Shown: positions 16,681 to 24,278 of the stretch, piece by piece
Layout: each line of letters starts with the position of its first letter
How positions within the stretch are numbered: position 1 is the first letter of the stretch
From: DLKC01 sp002478885
GTDB lineage: Bacteria > Bacteroidota > Bacteroidia > Chitinophagales > Chitinophagaceae
NCBI GenBank assembly: GCA_046329585.1
Contig: JAXLUI010000001.1
Span: 2,604,001-2,668,000, forward strand
DNA: 64,000 bases
Reading direction: 5' to 3'
Notes under the pieces: model-generated
Seen by the model: the letters and a program-made list of their open reading frames with translations, nothing else
Told to the model about the DNA's origin: nothing
The model's database searches: none
Position numbers and translations under genes: made by a program

Positions 16681-17859
16681 ATGCAAGTGATTGAAGTAAC
16701 CAATACATCATTAGCAAAAGATTTTATAAGCGTAAACGTATTAATGAACCAATCAAACCCGGCTTATATCCGCCCGCTTGATAACGAGATAAGCGATGTC
16801 TTTGACCCTACAAAAAACAAGCATTTTAAACACGGAGAAATAAAGCGGTGGATACTTAAAGATGATCAGTATAAACCCGTTGGCCGTATTGCTGCTTTTA
16901 CCCACGACAAATACATTAACAAGGGTACTGATTTTAAAACAGGTGGTATCGGATTCTTTGACTGCATTAACGACCAGGATGCAGCCAACCTGCTTTTTAA
17001 CACCTCGAGGGAGTGGCTCGAAAGCAAAGGCATGGAAGCGATGGACGGACCAATCAACTTCGGAGACCGTGACAAGTGGTGGGGACTTTTGGTAGAAGGG
17101 TTCGACAGAAATCCTTTGTATGGAATGCCATTTAATCCACCTTATTATTATAGTCTCTTCGAAGGCTATGGATTTCAGAATTATTATAACCAGTATTATT
17201 ATTACATGAATGTGGATGATCCCCTTTCGGAAAGGTTTACCGAACGTCACGCCAAATTCAAAAGTAAACCCGGTTATGAAGCGAGGCACATTAGTATAAA
17301 GTACCTGGAAAAGCATGCAGAAGAATTTGCCACCGTTTATAATGCAGCGTGGGCGCAACACGGCGAGGCAAAGGAAATAACCAAAGAGCAGGTGTTAAAA
17401 CTTTTTAAAAAGATGAAACCAATAATGGATGAACGCATGGTTTGGTTTGCTTATTACAAAGAAGAACCGATAGCCATGTTCATTAACATTCCCGACCTCA
17501 ATCAATACTTCAAATATTTCAACGGTCGTTTTGGTTTTATAGAAAAACTTCGCCTTTTGTGGATGAAAAAGAAAGGCGTATGCAAAAAACTCACGGGTCT
17601 TGCTTTCGGCGTGGTGCCAAAATACCAGGCGCTCGGCATCGATAGTTTTATGATAAAGGAATGCGCATTACTGGTGCAGAATAAGGGCTGGTACGAGACC
17701 TATGAAATGGGCTGGGCAGGAGACTGGAACCCGAAAATGCTTAATATTTATAAAAGCCTTGGTGGCCATCAGAGCCGCAGGCTAATCACTTACCGATACA
17801 TATTCGATACGAATAAAAATCTGTTTGAACGCCATCCTCAACTCGATTATAAAGCTTAG
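16681..17859 (+). CDS. GNAT-like acyltransferase-fold protein
   Basis: 392 residues. The N-terminal third (MNQSNPAYIRPLDNEISDVFDP, FKHGEIKRWILK, KPVGRIAAFTHDKYIN) and the second half (FAYYKEEPIAMFINIPDLNQYF, GVVPKYQALGIDSFMIKECALLV, NPKMLNIYKSLGGHQSRRLITYRYIF) look like tandem acyl-CoA N-acyltransferase folds. The second carries the Q-x-x-G-x type acetyl-CoA loop and a terminal N-x-x-x-x-x-Y-x-x-x-G helix. The aromatic-rich middle (NPPYYYSLFEGYGFQNYYNQYYYY) is striking. Relatives are common in Bacteroidota, with unknown substrate. It is cytoplasmic and a single gene. It converges on the acyl-carrier-like gene, with repeat copy 8 starting five bases after its stop. Confidence 0.72.
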   Translation: MQVIEVTNTSLAKDFISVNVLMNQSNPAYIRPLDNEISDVFDPTKNKHFKHGEIKRWILKDDQYKPVGRIAAFTHDKYINKGTDFKTGGIGFFDCINDQDAANLLFNTSREWLESKGMEAMDGPINFGDRDKWWGLLVEGFDRNPLYGMPFNPPYYYSLFEGYGFQNYYNQYYYYMNVDDPLSERFTERHAKFKSKPGYEARHISIKYLEKHAEEFATVYNAAWAQHGEAKEITKEQVLKLFKKMKPIMDERMVWFAYYKEEPIAMFINIPDLNQYFKYFNGRFGFIEKLRLLWMKKKGVCKKLTGLAFGVVPKYQALGIDSFMIKECALLVQNKGWYETYEMGWAGDWNPKMLNIYKSLGGHQSRRLITYRYIFDTNKNLFERHPQLDYKA

Positions 17860-17863
17860 CAAT

Positions 17864-17920
17864 TTTATGTGCCGGGCTTTGTTCAAAGCATTAAGCTTTT
17901 GTTGCGTCGCACTCTTGTGC
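17864..17920 (-). repeat. dispersed intergenic repeat, copy 8
   Basis: Minus-strand core GTGCGACGCAAC at 17901-17912, preceded by GCACAAGA. After 22 bases comes AGCCCGGCACATAAAA, which abuts the stop of the GNAT-like gene. The segment CGCACTCTTGTGCG could form a small hairpin. Confidence 0.85.
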
Positions 17921-17986
17921 GCCTTGCTCATTACGCAGCAATAAAAAAAATCGGTGATCAATCTTAAAATGATCACCCGCAAAATA

Positions 17987-18220
17987 TCAGGCGCAATTCT
18001 TAATATCTTTCAGCAAGTGATGAACAGTTATGCTTTCGGGTATGGTAGAATAAAGCAAATTAATATTAAACTCATTTTCCACTTTTGAAAAAAGATATTG
18101 CATTTCCCAATCGCAAAAACCAAAATCGTTCACCAAATCTTTCTGCTGACTTATTTCTGAAGATCTAAGGTGAAACTTCTTATTCAGAATTTCTTTTAGT
18201 CGTTTATATTCCGTTGTCAT
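17987..18220 (-). CDS. acyl-carrier-protein-like protein lacking the phosphopantetheine serine
   Basis: 77 residues. From residue 28 the sequence DLVNDFGFCDWEMQYLFSKV followed by ENEFNINL lines up without gaps with bacterial ACP (ASFVEDLGADSLDTVELV and EEEFDTEI). The conserved Asp32, Gly34 and the helix II hydrophobics match. The serine that carries phosphopantetheine (Ser37 counting Met) is Asp37 here, so it cannot be a conventional carrier. It may be a degenerate ACP that works by protein contact, or belong to the DUF1493-like carrier relatives. It stands alone; the SDR enzyme gene starts beyond it at 18326-19261 on the same strand, about 105 bases upstream. The fold is well supported; the role is unknown. 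Confidence 0.65.
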   Translation of the reverse strand: MTTEYKRLKEILNKKFHLRSSEISQQKDLVNDFGFCDWEMQYLFSKVENEFNINLLYSTIPESITVHHLLKDIKNCA

Positions 18221-18325
18221 AAACTGTGTTATTTGAAAAGTGATAAAAGCTGTTTTAAGACTATCGTCTGTAAAGGTTGGTTTAACAGCACAAAAAAAAT
18301 ACCGCTAACTGCAATGAAATGTTAT

Positions 18326-19261
18326 TTATGATTGATCAAGTGTCCATAATGCCGTCTTTCTTATTCCCTCTTCATAAGATGTAGGTTCAAATTGATACGC
18401 TTTATTAAATTTTGATGAACCGAATATATAAGCAGCATTATTTTGATAAATCATTTCAACAGATTCTTTCATTGGGCGCATAAACAATCCCAGTACCTGC
18501 AGCATAAATTTCGAAACAACAGACACTTCCATTTTTGCATTCATATAACCTGCCGCCAATTCAATAAACTGCTCCCCTGTCAATGGATTTGCTGCAGTGG
18601 GTAAATGCCAGGTCTGCCCAAACGCAGTTGCATCTTTAGCAAGCATTACGAGCGCCTTTGCAGCATCGGGTACATAAGTAAAGGAATGCGGCAATTTAGC
18701 ATTGGCAAGCCACTGAGCTGTTTTACCAACTTTCATGTTTTTAAAAACAAGCATATTGGCTACACTGGTTGCAAAACCCGCAGGGCCATAAAAATCGGCA
18801 GCCCTTGCTATCAGTGCTTGTATGTTTCCTGCTTTCATTTCATTTAATAATTGTGTAGCGATAGCCGCCCTCACTTCTCCTTTTTTGCTGCACGGGTTAA
18901 ATGCGGTTTCTTCCGTCATTATGCCGTTGACTTTTCCATACATGTAAACATTATCGAAGAAAATAAGCTTGCTACCGGTTGCCTTACATGCATTAATTAC
19001 ATTGGTCATAATTATTGGCCAGCTTTGCCTCCATACTTTTATATTATACTCGAGCCCAACCAGTAAGTATACTACTTCCGAATGCTGCACGGCACTTAAA
19101 ACATCTTCATAGTTTGTTACATCGGCAGCTATTGATTCAGCAGCTTTAACGGGCTTTGCTTTCCGGGAAACGAGCCTTACTTTTTCACCCCTTGCAACAA
19201 GTATTGGATATAATTCATTCGAAATCGTTCCGCCGGCCCCAAGTATTGTATGAGATTTCAT
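18326..19261 (-). CDS. NAD-dependent epimerase/dehydratase family (extended SDR) protein
   Basis: 311 residues. The N-terminus HTILGAGGTISNELYPILVARG is a Rossmann dinucleotide-binding loop of the G-x-G-G-x-x type, followed by VRLVSRKAKP, the Asp-containing AADVTNYEDV, VYLLVGLEY, and FFDNVYMYGK. In that last segment the Tyr takes the place of the usual YxxxK active-site region but the spacing is altered. LIARAADFYGPAG and SFTYVPDAAKALVML are typical of the epimerase group. It is probably a cytoplasmic oxidoreductase or NAD(P)-binding sensor; the substrate is unknown. It lies upstream of the ACP-like gene in the same direction with a 105-base gap, so co-transcription is possible. Confidence 0.85.
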   Translation of the reverse strand: MKSHTILGAGGTISNELYPILVARGEKVRLVSRKAKPVKAAESIAADVTNYEDVLSAVQHSEVVYLLVGLEYNIKVWRQSWPIIMTNVINACKATGSKLIFFDNVYMYGKVNGIMTEETAFNPCSKKGEVRAAIATQLLNEMKAGNIQALIARAADFYGPAGFATSVANMLVFKNMKVGKTAQWLANAKLPHSFTYVPDAAKALVMLAKDATAFGQTWHLPTAANPLTGEQFIELAAGYMNAKMEVSVVSKFMLQVLGLFMRPMKESVEMIYQNNAAYIFGSSKFNKAYQFEPTSYEEGIRKTALWTLDQS

Positions 19262-19690
19262 TTTTGATTTTTATTTAGGTTTTGACAATTCCCAGCATAC
19301 ATAGTTTACCACCTGCCATACGCACGTTACTCGAGAAGATACCATGCCTCTTACTCCGGTAGCTTACGGTATTCCCGCTTCCCCTATATCAGCATAGATG
19401 CGTGTTAGCAAAAACTGGCTTCAATCTTTAGCGACAAAGAGGAAATGATCAGGGCCGGTATTTACAAACGCTTTTGCCGGGACGCTAAATTACAAAACCA
19501 TGGATGGCGAAAAATATTGTATGGATGACAGGTACAAATTCCTTTTTACCGGCCACAGCAGCAGTCACTGATGGTGGAAAATCGCTGGTTACCAAGTGAT
19601 AATTCACCTTTTCCTATTTGCAGGGGAAGAAGACTTTTGCAGTATAAAGCTCCATCACTATGATGACTTTAGCTTAGGGGTTAAGCTGAC
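19262..19690 (+). pseudogene. gene-free stretch with a possible decayed barrel-gene remnant
   Basis: No intact gene is found between the SDR gene and the MG2/plug gene (565 bases in all). One plus-strand frame from about 19337 to 19709, broken by TAG (19397), TGA (19445) and TGA (19570), ends in HHYDDFSLGVKLTFEAVF and a TAA at 19707-19709. That ending resembles the last strand of an outer-membrane barrel and runs into a strong terminator at 19695. This would fit a degraded protein gene. It could also be chance, or the terminator could end a small RNA from this strand. Confidence 0.3.
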
Positions 19691-19694
19691 TTTC

Positions 19695-19724
19695 GAAGCG
19701 GTTTTCTAACCGCTTCTCTTTTTT
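19695..19724 (+). terminator. strong intrinsic terminator with no intact gene upstream
   Basis: GAAGCGGTT (19695-19703), loop TTCT, AACCGCTTC (19708-19716), then TCTTTTTT: a perfect 9-bp stem with a T tract in the plus direction. The nearest intact plus-strand gene upstream is at 17859, beyond two minus-strand genes, so the terminator is orphaned. Confidence 0.8.
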
Positions 19725-19826
19725 ATACCCATTGTGCGACTACTGTTGCGCTACCAGTACAAAACATAAACATAACAAACCTACCTGCATGGTGATGCAA
19801 CCATTTGCAAAAACAGGATTAAACAG

Positions 19827-22238
19827 TTATTCTATCAATTTCTCAATATGTGTAAGCTTACCATCTTTATTCACTCCCTCCAGGATTACCCTAAAACTAT
19901 TTGTGACATCGTTGTTATAAAAAGGAAGCCGTATGATATGATTTTTAGGAGTCGTATAAACATTAGGGTTCCAATATAAAGTGGATCGTTGATCTTCCCA
20001 GCTGTTTCGCTGATCGAAAGTTCCATAGTTGGGTGAATAAAATTGCTTTTCGGCGGTATAGCCAACAAGAATCTTGACCGGCATACCTTTTCCCTTTTTT
20101 GGTGCAGGGTCTGATCCTCCACGCTTTGTATATACCGCAATAGCACCGCTACCACCACCACTCCCCGGCCCAAAAAAAGGCGGTTCGAACACTTTCACAT
20201 AAGCCACTGTAGGCATGGGGATACTGGATATTTGATTAATATCTACCTGCATTTCGTCTAAATAGAAATTGGGCGTTCCGCCTCGCCACGATGCCGAATT
20301 TTGTGTGCTACCGTTAGGTCCTGTAAAAATCTGAAGTCCCGCAACTTTTCCCTGCAGGTAGCTGAGTACACTTATGGCCGCCTGCGAAGCAGGATCGGCC
20401 TCCACATCAAATTGCTTTGAGTTGCCACCACTAAAAAGTCCGGAAGCATATTTTTCATCAAGTACCTGTTCATGAGATTTTGTTTTCGCCTTCACTGTTA
20501 CGCCTTCAAGCGTCGTTCCTGCCAGCAATTTTTGCAGCATTGCCTGCTGCTGGGCAAAATAGATATTTCGCGCTTCGGCTGCTGAATCGGGATAAAGCCA
20601 ACCTGTAGCTTCGTGAACTTTAGGAGGGTCGTTAATAACGCTACCAGAGAAGCTTACTTCGCTGGAATTAACCAGGTCTTTATTACCAATGAACTGATAG
20701 TAAACTTTTGTGGTGTCGTACAAGATAACGTTAGGTTCGGAGAAGGTGCCGTCGGGCCTGATCGAGGTTTGTAGTGCCTGTCTTGTTGAATCGATGGGAT
20801 GATCAATGATAAGGAACAAAAGTGCAGATTGCTTTAAATCAAGGGAGCTTGCGCCAAAGATCTTTCCGCTCAACGAGAGGTATGCAGAATCTGGCTGATA
20901 AGTAATTTTTGGCGTCTTGCCATTTACCGCTTCATCCCATTTAATACGGCGCCATCCATTGGTTAGCATTACAAGATCAAGCTGCTGTTGAAGGCTATCA
21001 CTGTCGTCTTTAAAATAATAATCCGGTTTATAAACAAGTCCTCTTATATCGGAGGTAAGTAAAAGGTTGGAAACAATATTGCCGCTACTGTCAATACCAA
21101 TCCCGGCATCTGTAACCGATACGCTTAAATTGGCATTCACTGTATCGGGAATATTCACCACCAGAACATTTTTACCTCTTTTACCTGTGCCAAGTGTAGC
21201 GAAGCCCACTTCAGGTTCAAAAGTATAGTCATTATTGTTGACAAACGTTATACGCTCGGCAACAGCTATCCAGTTAGAATCGAAAAGCGTTAGTTGAAGT
21301 ATGCCCGACGGGAACTGATCAACCGGTATTGATCCGCCGATAACCTGGGTATTTTCAAGCCTTACCGATGCCATGTAAACAAGCTGGCCACTCATAGTGC
21401 CAACAATATTTACCTTGTTCATGGCGGGGGGTGCATTATCAGATCGCTTTATTACAAAATTACGGCGGTTGCCTGCTAGTTTTACTTCGATTGACAACCC
21501 GTCTTTTTTTACAGCCGGTAAAGCTGTCTGCACCGTTCTACCCTGATCGTCTTTCCAGTTAGCCACGTAGGTTTCGCCAGCTTTTGTTTCAAGCGTAAAA
21601 AAGCCCATGCCGTCATGAATTGTTTTAACGTCGGCTACAGCAGCCCCTTTTGAATTTACAATGGAGCCTTTTACATTAAAAGGCCTTCCATCGGCATAAG
21701 CCGCCTTGAATGCAATTTTGCAATTGATGCCAGCGATACAGTCACCCCCTTCCGGAAAGAATTGCAGAGAAACTTTACTTTCTTTCGCGGGTGTTTTTGC
21801 CGGTGATGGCTTTGTTTGAATTACCCTTAATGTTTTACTGTATAAAAAAGCGCTGTCGAAGTTCAGCATCCATTTGGTGTAAGCTTTTATTTGCACACTT
21901 GTGCCGGTATAGTTTACCGGAATATCAAAACTTCCATAAGCAGAGGCCTGAACAACGGGCTCTACCACATGTTTTAAAATCTTACCTGAAGGATCAGCAA
22001 AATCGAAATATGCAGAGGCGCTGAAAGAAACTGATTCTGTGCCGGCCATAAAATAGGCTTTAAACCAAACTGTTTCACCGGGCGAATACACCGGCTTATC
22101 AAACTGCAGGTACATTTTTTCCTGCTGGTATTCGCTGGCATAGTTTTCAATATTTTCTTTAACTGTTTGCGTGGTTAATCCCTGGGCCAATAAACAAAGC
22201 GGAAAATTCAACAGCAGCAGTAAAAGCAATTTGCGCAT
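19827..22238 (-). CDS. MG2-domain protein with a TonB-dependent receptor plug domain but no barrel
   Basis: 803 residues with a signal peptide (LLLLLLLNFPLCLLAQG). Near residues 40-130 lies an alpha-2-macroglobulin MG2-type domain (MYLQFDKPVYSPGETVWFKAYF). Further immunoglobulin-like macroglobulin segments follow (FFPEGGDCIAGINCKIAF). Near residues 600-715 is a TonB plug domain (ISVLSYLQGKVAGLQIF, FYLDEMQVDINQISSIPMPTVAYVKVFEPPF, GAIAVYTKRG). It ends without a 22-strand barrel. Such proteins are common in Bacteroidota outer membranes; a role in protein or ligand handling beside a separate transporter is inference. It is a single gene. Upstream are repeat copies 9 and 10. Confidence 0.82.
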   Translation of the reverse strand: MRKLLLLLLLNFPLCLLAQGLTTQTVKENIENYASEYQQEKMYLQFDKPVYSPGETVWFKAYFMAGTESVSFSASAYFDFADPSGKILKHVVEPVVQASAYGSFDIPVNYTGTSVQIKAYTKWMLNFDSAFLYSKTLRVIQTKPSPAKTPAKESKVSLQFFPEGGDCIAGINCKIAFKAAYADGRPFNVKGSIVNSKGAAVADVKTIHDGMGFFTLETKAGETYVANWKDDQGRTVQTALPAVKKDGLSIEVKLAGNRRNFVIKRSDNAPPAMNKVNIVGTMSGQLVYMASVRLENTQVIGGSIPVDQFPSGILQLTLFDSNWIAVAERITFVNNNDYTFEPEVGFATLGTGKRGKNVLVVNIPDTVNANLSVSVTDAGIGIDSSGNIVSNLLLTSDIRGLVYKPDYYFKDDSDSLQQQLDLVMLTNGWRRIKWDEAVNGKTPKITYQPDSAYLSLSGKIFGASSLDLKQSALLFLIIDHPIDSTRQALQTSIRPDGTFSEPNVILYDTTKVYYQFIGNKDLVNSSEVSFSGSVINDPPKVHEATGWLYPDSAAEARNIYFAQQQAMLQKLLAGTTLEGVTVKAKTKSHEQVLDEKYASGLFSGGNSKQFDVEADPASQAAISVLSYLQGKVAGLQIFTGPNGSTQNSASWRGGTPNFYLDEMQVDINQISSIPMPTVAYVKVFEPPFFGPGSGGGSGAIAVYTKRGGSDPAPKKGKGMPVKILVGYTAEKQFYSPNYGTFDQRNSWEDQRSTLYWNPNVYTTPKNHIIRLPFYNNDVTNSFRVILEGVNKDGKLTHIEKLIE

Positions 22239-22348
22239 CTTGGTTCAATTTTATTATTCTTCAAAATAAATACTTCTGCCCGTTACTCGGGTCATCTTAA
22301 CAGATTAAAAACATTTTGTTTTTCATAGCCCAATGCCTGCACTGCAGA

Positions 22349-22405
22349 TGAAAGTAATGCGACGCAACGATGCTAAACCAGGGAACAAAAGCCGGTTCAC
22401 CATAA
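22349..22405 (+). repeat. dispersed intergenic repeat, copy 9
   Basis: Core ATGCGACGCAAC at 22357-22368, followed after exactly 22 bases by GCCGGTTCACCATAATAAA. Confidence 0.82.
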
Positions 22406-22431
22406 TAAATATAAATTTAAATGAGCATAAT

Positions 22432-22488
22432 TTCTTTGTGATCAACAGCACCGATCCACCTCATCTTCGTTGTGTCACTCACTTCAAC
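22432..22488 (-). repeat. dispersed intergenic repeat, copy 10 (variant B core)
   Basis: On the minus strand AAGTGAGTGACACAAC carries the variant core GAGTGACACAAC (22469-22480). The box expected 22 bases on is diverged (GTTGATCACAAAG). It faces copy 9. Confidence 0.65.
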
Positions 22489-22633
22489 GTTCATCTATAA
22501 GCCCGGCTTTTAAAAGCCGCTTAGCAGCTCATTTCAATGCTGGCAGGTGGAAAGGTATTTCGCATTTTCTGAAATTATATGCTTTATTTTGAACTCAGTA
22601 TTTTTACCTGAATCGACCGTGCGACAAAAATGT

Positions 22634-24244
22634 ATGAAAAAAAAAATCTTCGAACCACACGCAGGCCGCCTGCATAAACCACCTGCCGCGAAAAACACGA
22701 TAATAACAACCACCTGCTGCCTGTGTTTCTCGCTTTGCCTGTTTATTGAATCAAAAGCACAAACAACGCCATCGTTGAATGTTACCAATATATTCAACGA
22801 GCAATCTGTTGTGTACAACAACGACAGCTTTTTACATACTGCCTGGAAACCTATATTGTATAAAGATTCTACTGTTGCCGCAGGAACAGGTAAATGGTTT
22901 AACCGCAAATTTTTTCACGAACATTTATTACAGGTAAACAAGCCGGGATTTAATCTAAACGGAGATCTTATTTTCGACGAATATATTGGAAAGAGTTCGC
23001 GTTTTGTAGAAACGCCCATGTTGAATACGCGAGGTTACGAAGTTACCGGGAACATTAGTGACAAGTTTTATTTCGAAACGTCCTTTTATGAAAACCAGGG
23101 AAGATTCGGGGGGTATGTTGATAGTTTTATAAGAACCAGGGGTGTTATACCTGGTCAAAATGGTTTTAAGAATATTGGCGATGGTAAGGGTTTTGATTTT
23201 AGCTATTCCAGTTCAAGACTGGTTTATCTTGCAGGCAAACATGTAATGTTTGACCTGGGTTACGGAAAGAATTTTATTGGAGACGGTTACCGGTCGCTGC
23301 TGCTTTCTGACTGGTCGTTTAATTATCCGTACCTGCACACGGCCTTAACCTTTGGCAAGTTTCAATACAACATGATGTGGTCTCAATACATCAGTGAGCG
23401 CAGTTCCCAATACAATAATAAGGCCGGGTATTTTAGAAAATGGTCGAACACATATATGATCGACTGGAAGCCTACCAAACGCTTGTCGTTAAGTGTGTTT
23501 GAAACAGTCATGTGGCCTGACCAGGATTCTCTTCGCAATAAGGACATGAGCCCCTGGATCGCAAGCCCCATCATATTTGTACACAGCAAGGAATCACCAG
23601 CCGGCGTACCGAACAACGTTATTACCGGCTTGAATGTAAAATACCGTGTGCTTAAACAAACCCATCTCTATGGTCAATTTGCTGTTAACAGTAAAGGCAA
23701 CAACAATGCGCCCGGCAACAGGTTTGCGGCACAAGCCGGCATTAGATCGGGAGCTGTTTTAGGTGTTAAAAATTTAAGTGGCCTTGCTGAGTTTAATATG
23801 GCGCAGCCTTATATGTATGCGACGAATTCCCTTAACACCAACTATGCACATAACAACCAATCGATGGCTCATCCCCAGGGCGCAAATTTTAAAGAGGGCC
23901 TTCTCCTGGTTGAGTATGCCTATAAGGCCTGGCGTTTCAGGGCAGAGGGGTTTGTAACAAAGTATGGAGCCGACTCAGCCAGCAGTGCCAATTACGGCCA
24001 CAACATTTTTAAAAAGCTGGATACACGGTCTGTGGCCGACAATAACAGCCTCGGGCAGGGGCTGCCCACAACCATTTATTTTGCTGATGCACGAATTTCC
24101 TATGTTTTAAACCCTGCCAGCAATTTGCGCATCGAAAGTGGTTTCACTTTCAGGAATGAAAAAAATGCTAAGGTTTCTTTCGAAGACAGGATATTTTATA
24201 TAGGTGTGCGCATGTCGTTCCGCAGAATTATCTACGATTTCTAA
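22634..24244 (+). CDS. RemB/Wzi-like outer-membrane beta-barrel protein, first of a tandem pair
   Basis: 536 residues from the ATG at 22634. A longer frame from 22547 adds residues that do not look like a signal sequence. A basic stretch precedes a hydrophobic segment (TTTCCLCFSLCLFIESKAQ) that serves as signal peptide. The barrel region has the family signature YGKNFIGDGYRSLLLSDWSF near residue 215 and many amphipathic strands, ending IGVRMSFRRIIYDF. The same signature occurs in the next gene, so the two are paralogues. Relatives include gliding-motility RemB and capsule-assembly Wzi-type barrels. An outer-membrane role in surface glycan attachment or motility is inferred. The next gene starts 34 bases later. 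Confidence 0.72.
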   Translation: MKKKIFEPHAGRLHKPPAAKNTIITTTCCLCFSLCLFIESKAQTTPSLNVTNIFNEQSVVYNNDSFLHTAWKPILYKDSTVAAGTGKWFNRKFFHEHLLQVNKPGFNLNGDLIFDEYIGKSSRFVETPMLNTRGYEVTGNISDKFYFETSFYENQGRFGGYVDSFIRTRGVIPGQNGFKNIGDGKGFDFSYSSSRLVYLAGKHVMFDLGYGKNFIGDGYRSLLLSDWSFNYPYLHTALTFGKFQYNMMWSQYISERSSQYNNKAGYFRKWSNTYMIDWKPTKRLSLSVFETVMWPDQDSLRNKDMSPWIASPIIFVHSKESPAGVPNNVITGLNVKYRVLKQTHLYGQFAVNSKGNNNAPGNRFAAQAGIRSGAVLGVKNLSGLAEFNMAQPYMYATNSLNTNYAHNNQSMAHPQGANFKEGLLLVEYAYKAWRFRAEGFVTKYGADSASSANYGHNIFKKLDTRSVADNNSLGQGLPTTIYFADARISYVLNPASNLRIESGFTFRNEKNAKVSFEDRIFYIGVRMSFRRIIYDF

Positions 24245-24278
24245 CAAGAAAATCATCTTTACCAAGTACAAACTGATT

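Larger units (their letters stand above)
22239..22633. other. intergenic region between divergent genes, with two repeat copies and a palindrome
   Basis: This 395-base gap separates the divergent MG2/plug gene and the first RemB/Wzi-like gene. It holds repeat copies 9 and 10 in convergent orientation and a perfect 16-base palindrome CGGCTTTTAAAAGCCG at 22504-22519. The promoters of both genes must lie here, but no good TAnnTTTG box was found. Confidence 0.5.

Noticed and set aside
19731..19775. GTGCGACTACTGTTGCG near 19736 as another repeat copy
   Set aside because: It shares GTGCGAC only; the rest of the core and the GCCGG box at 22 bases are missing.
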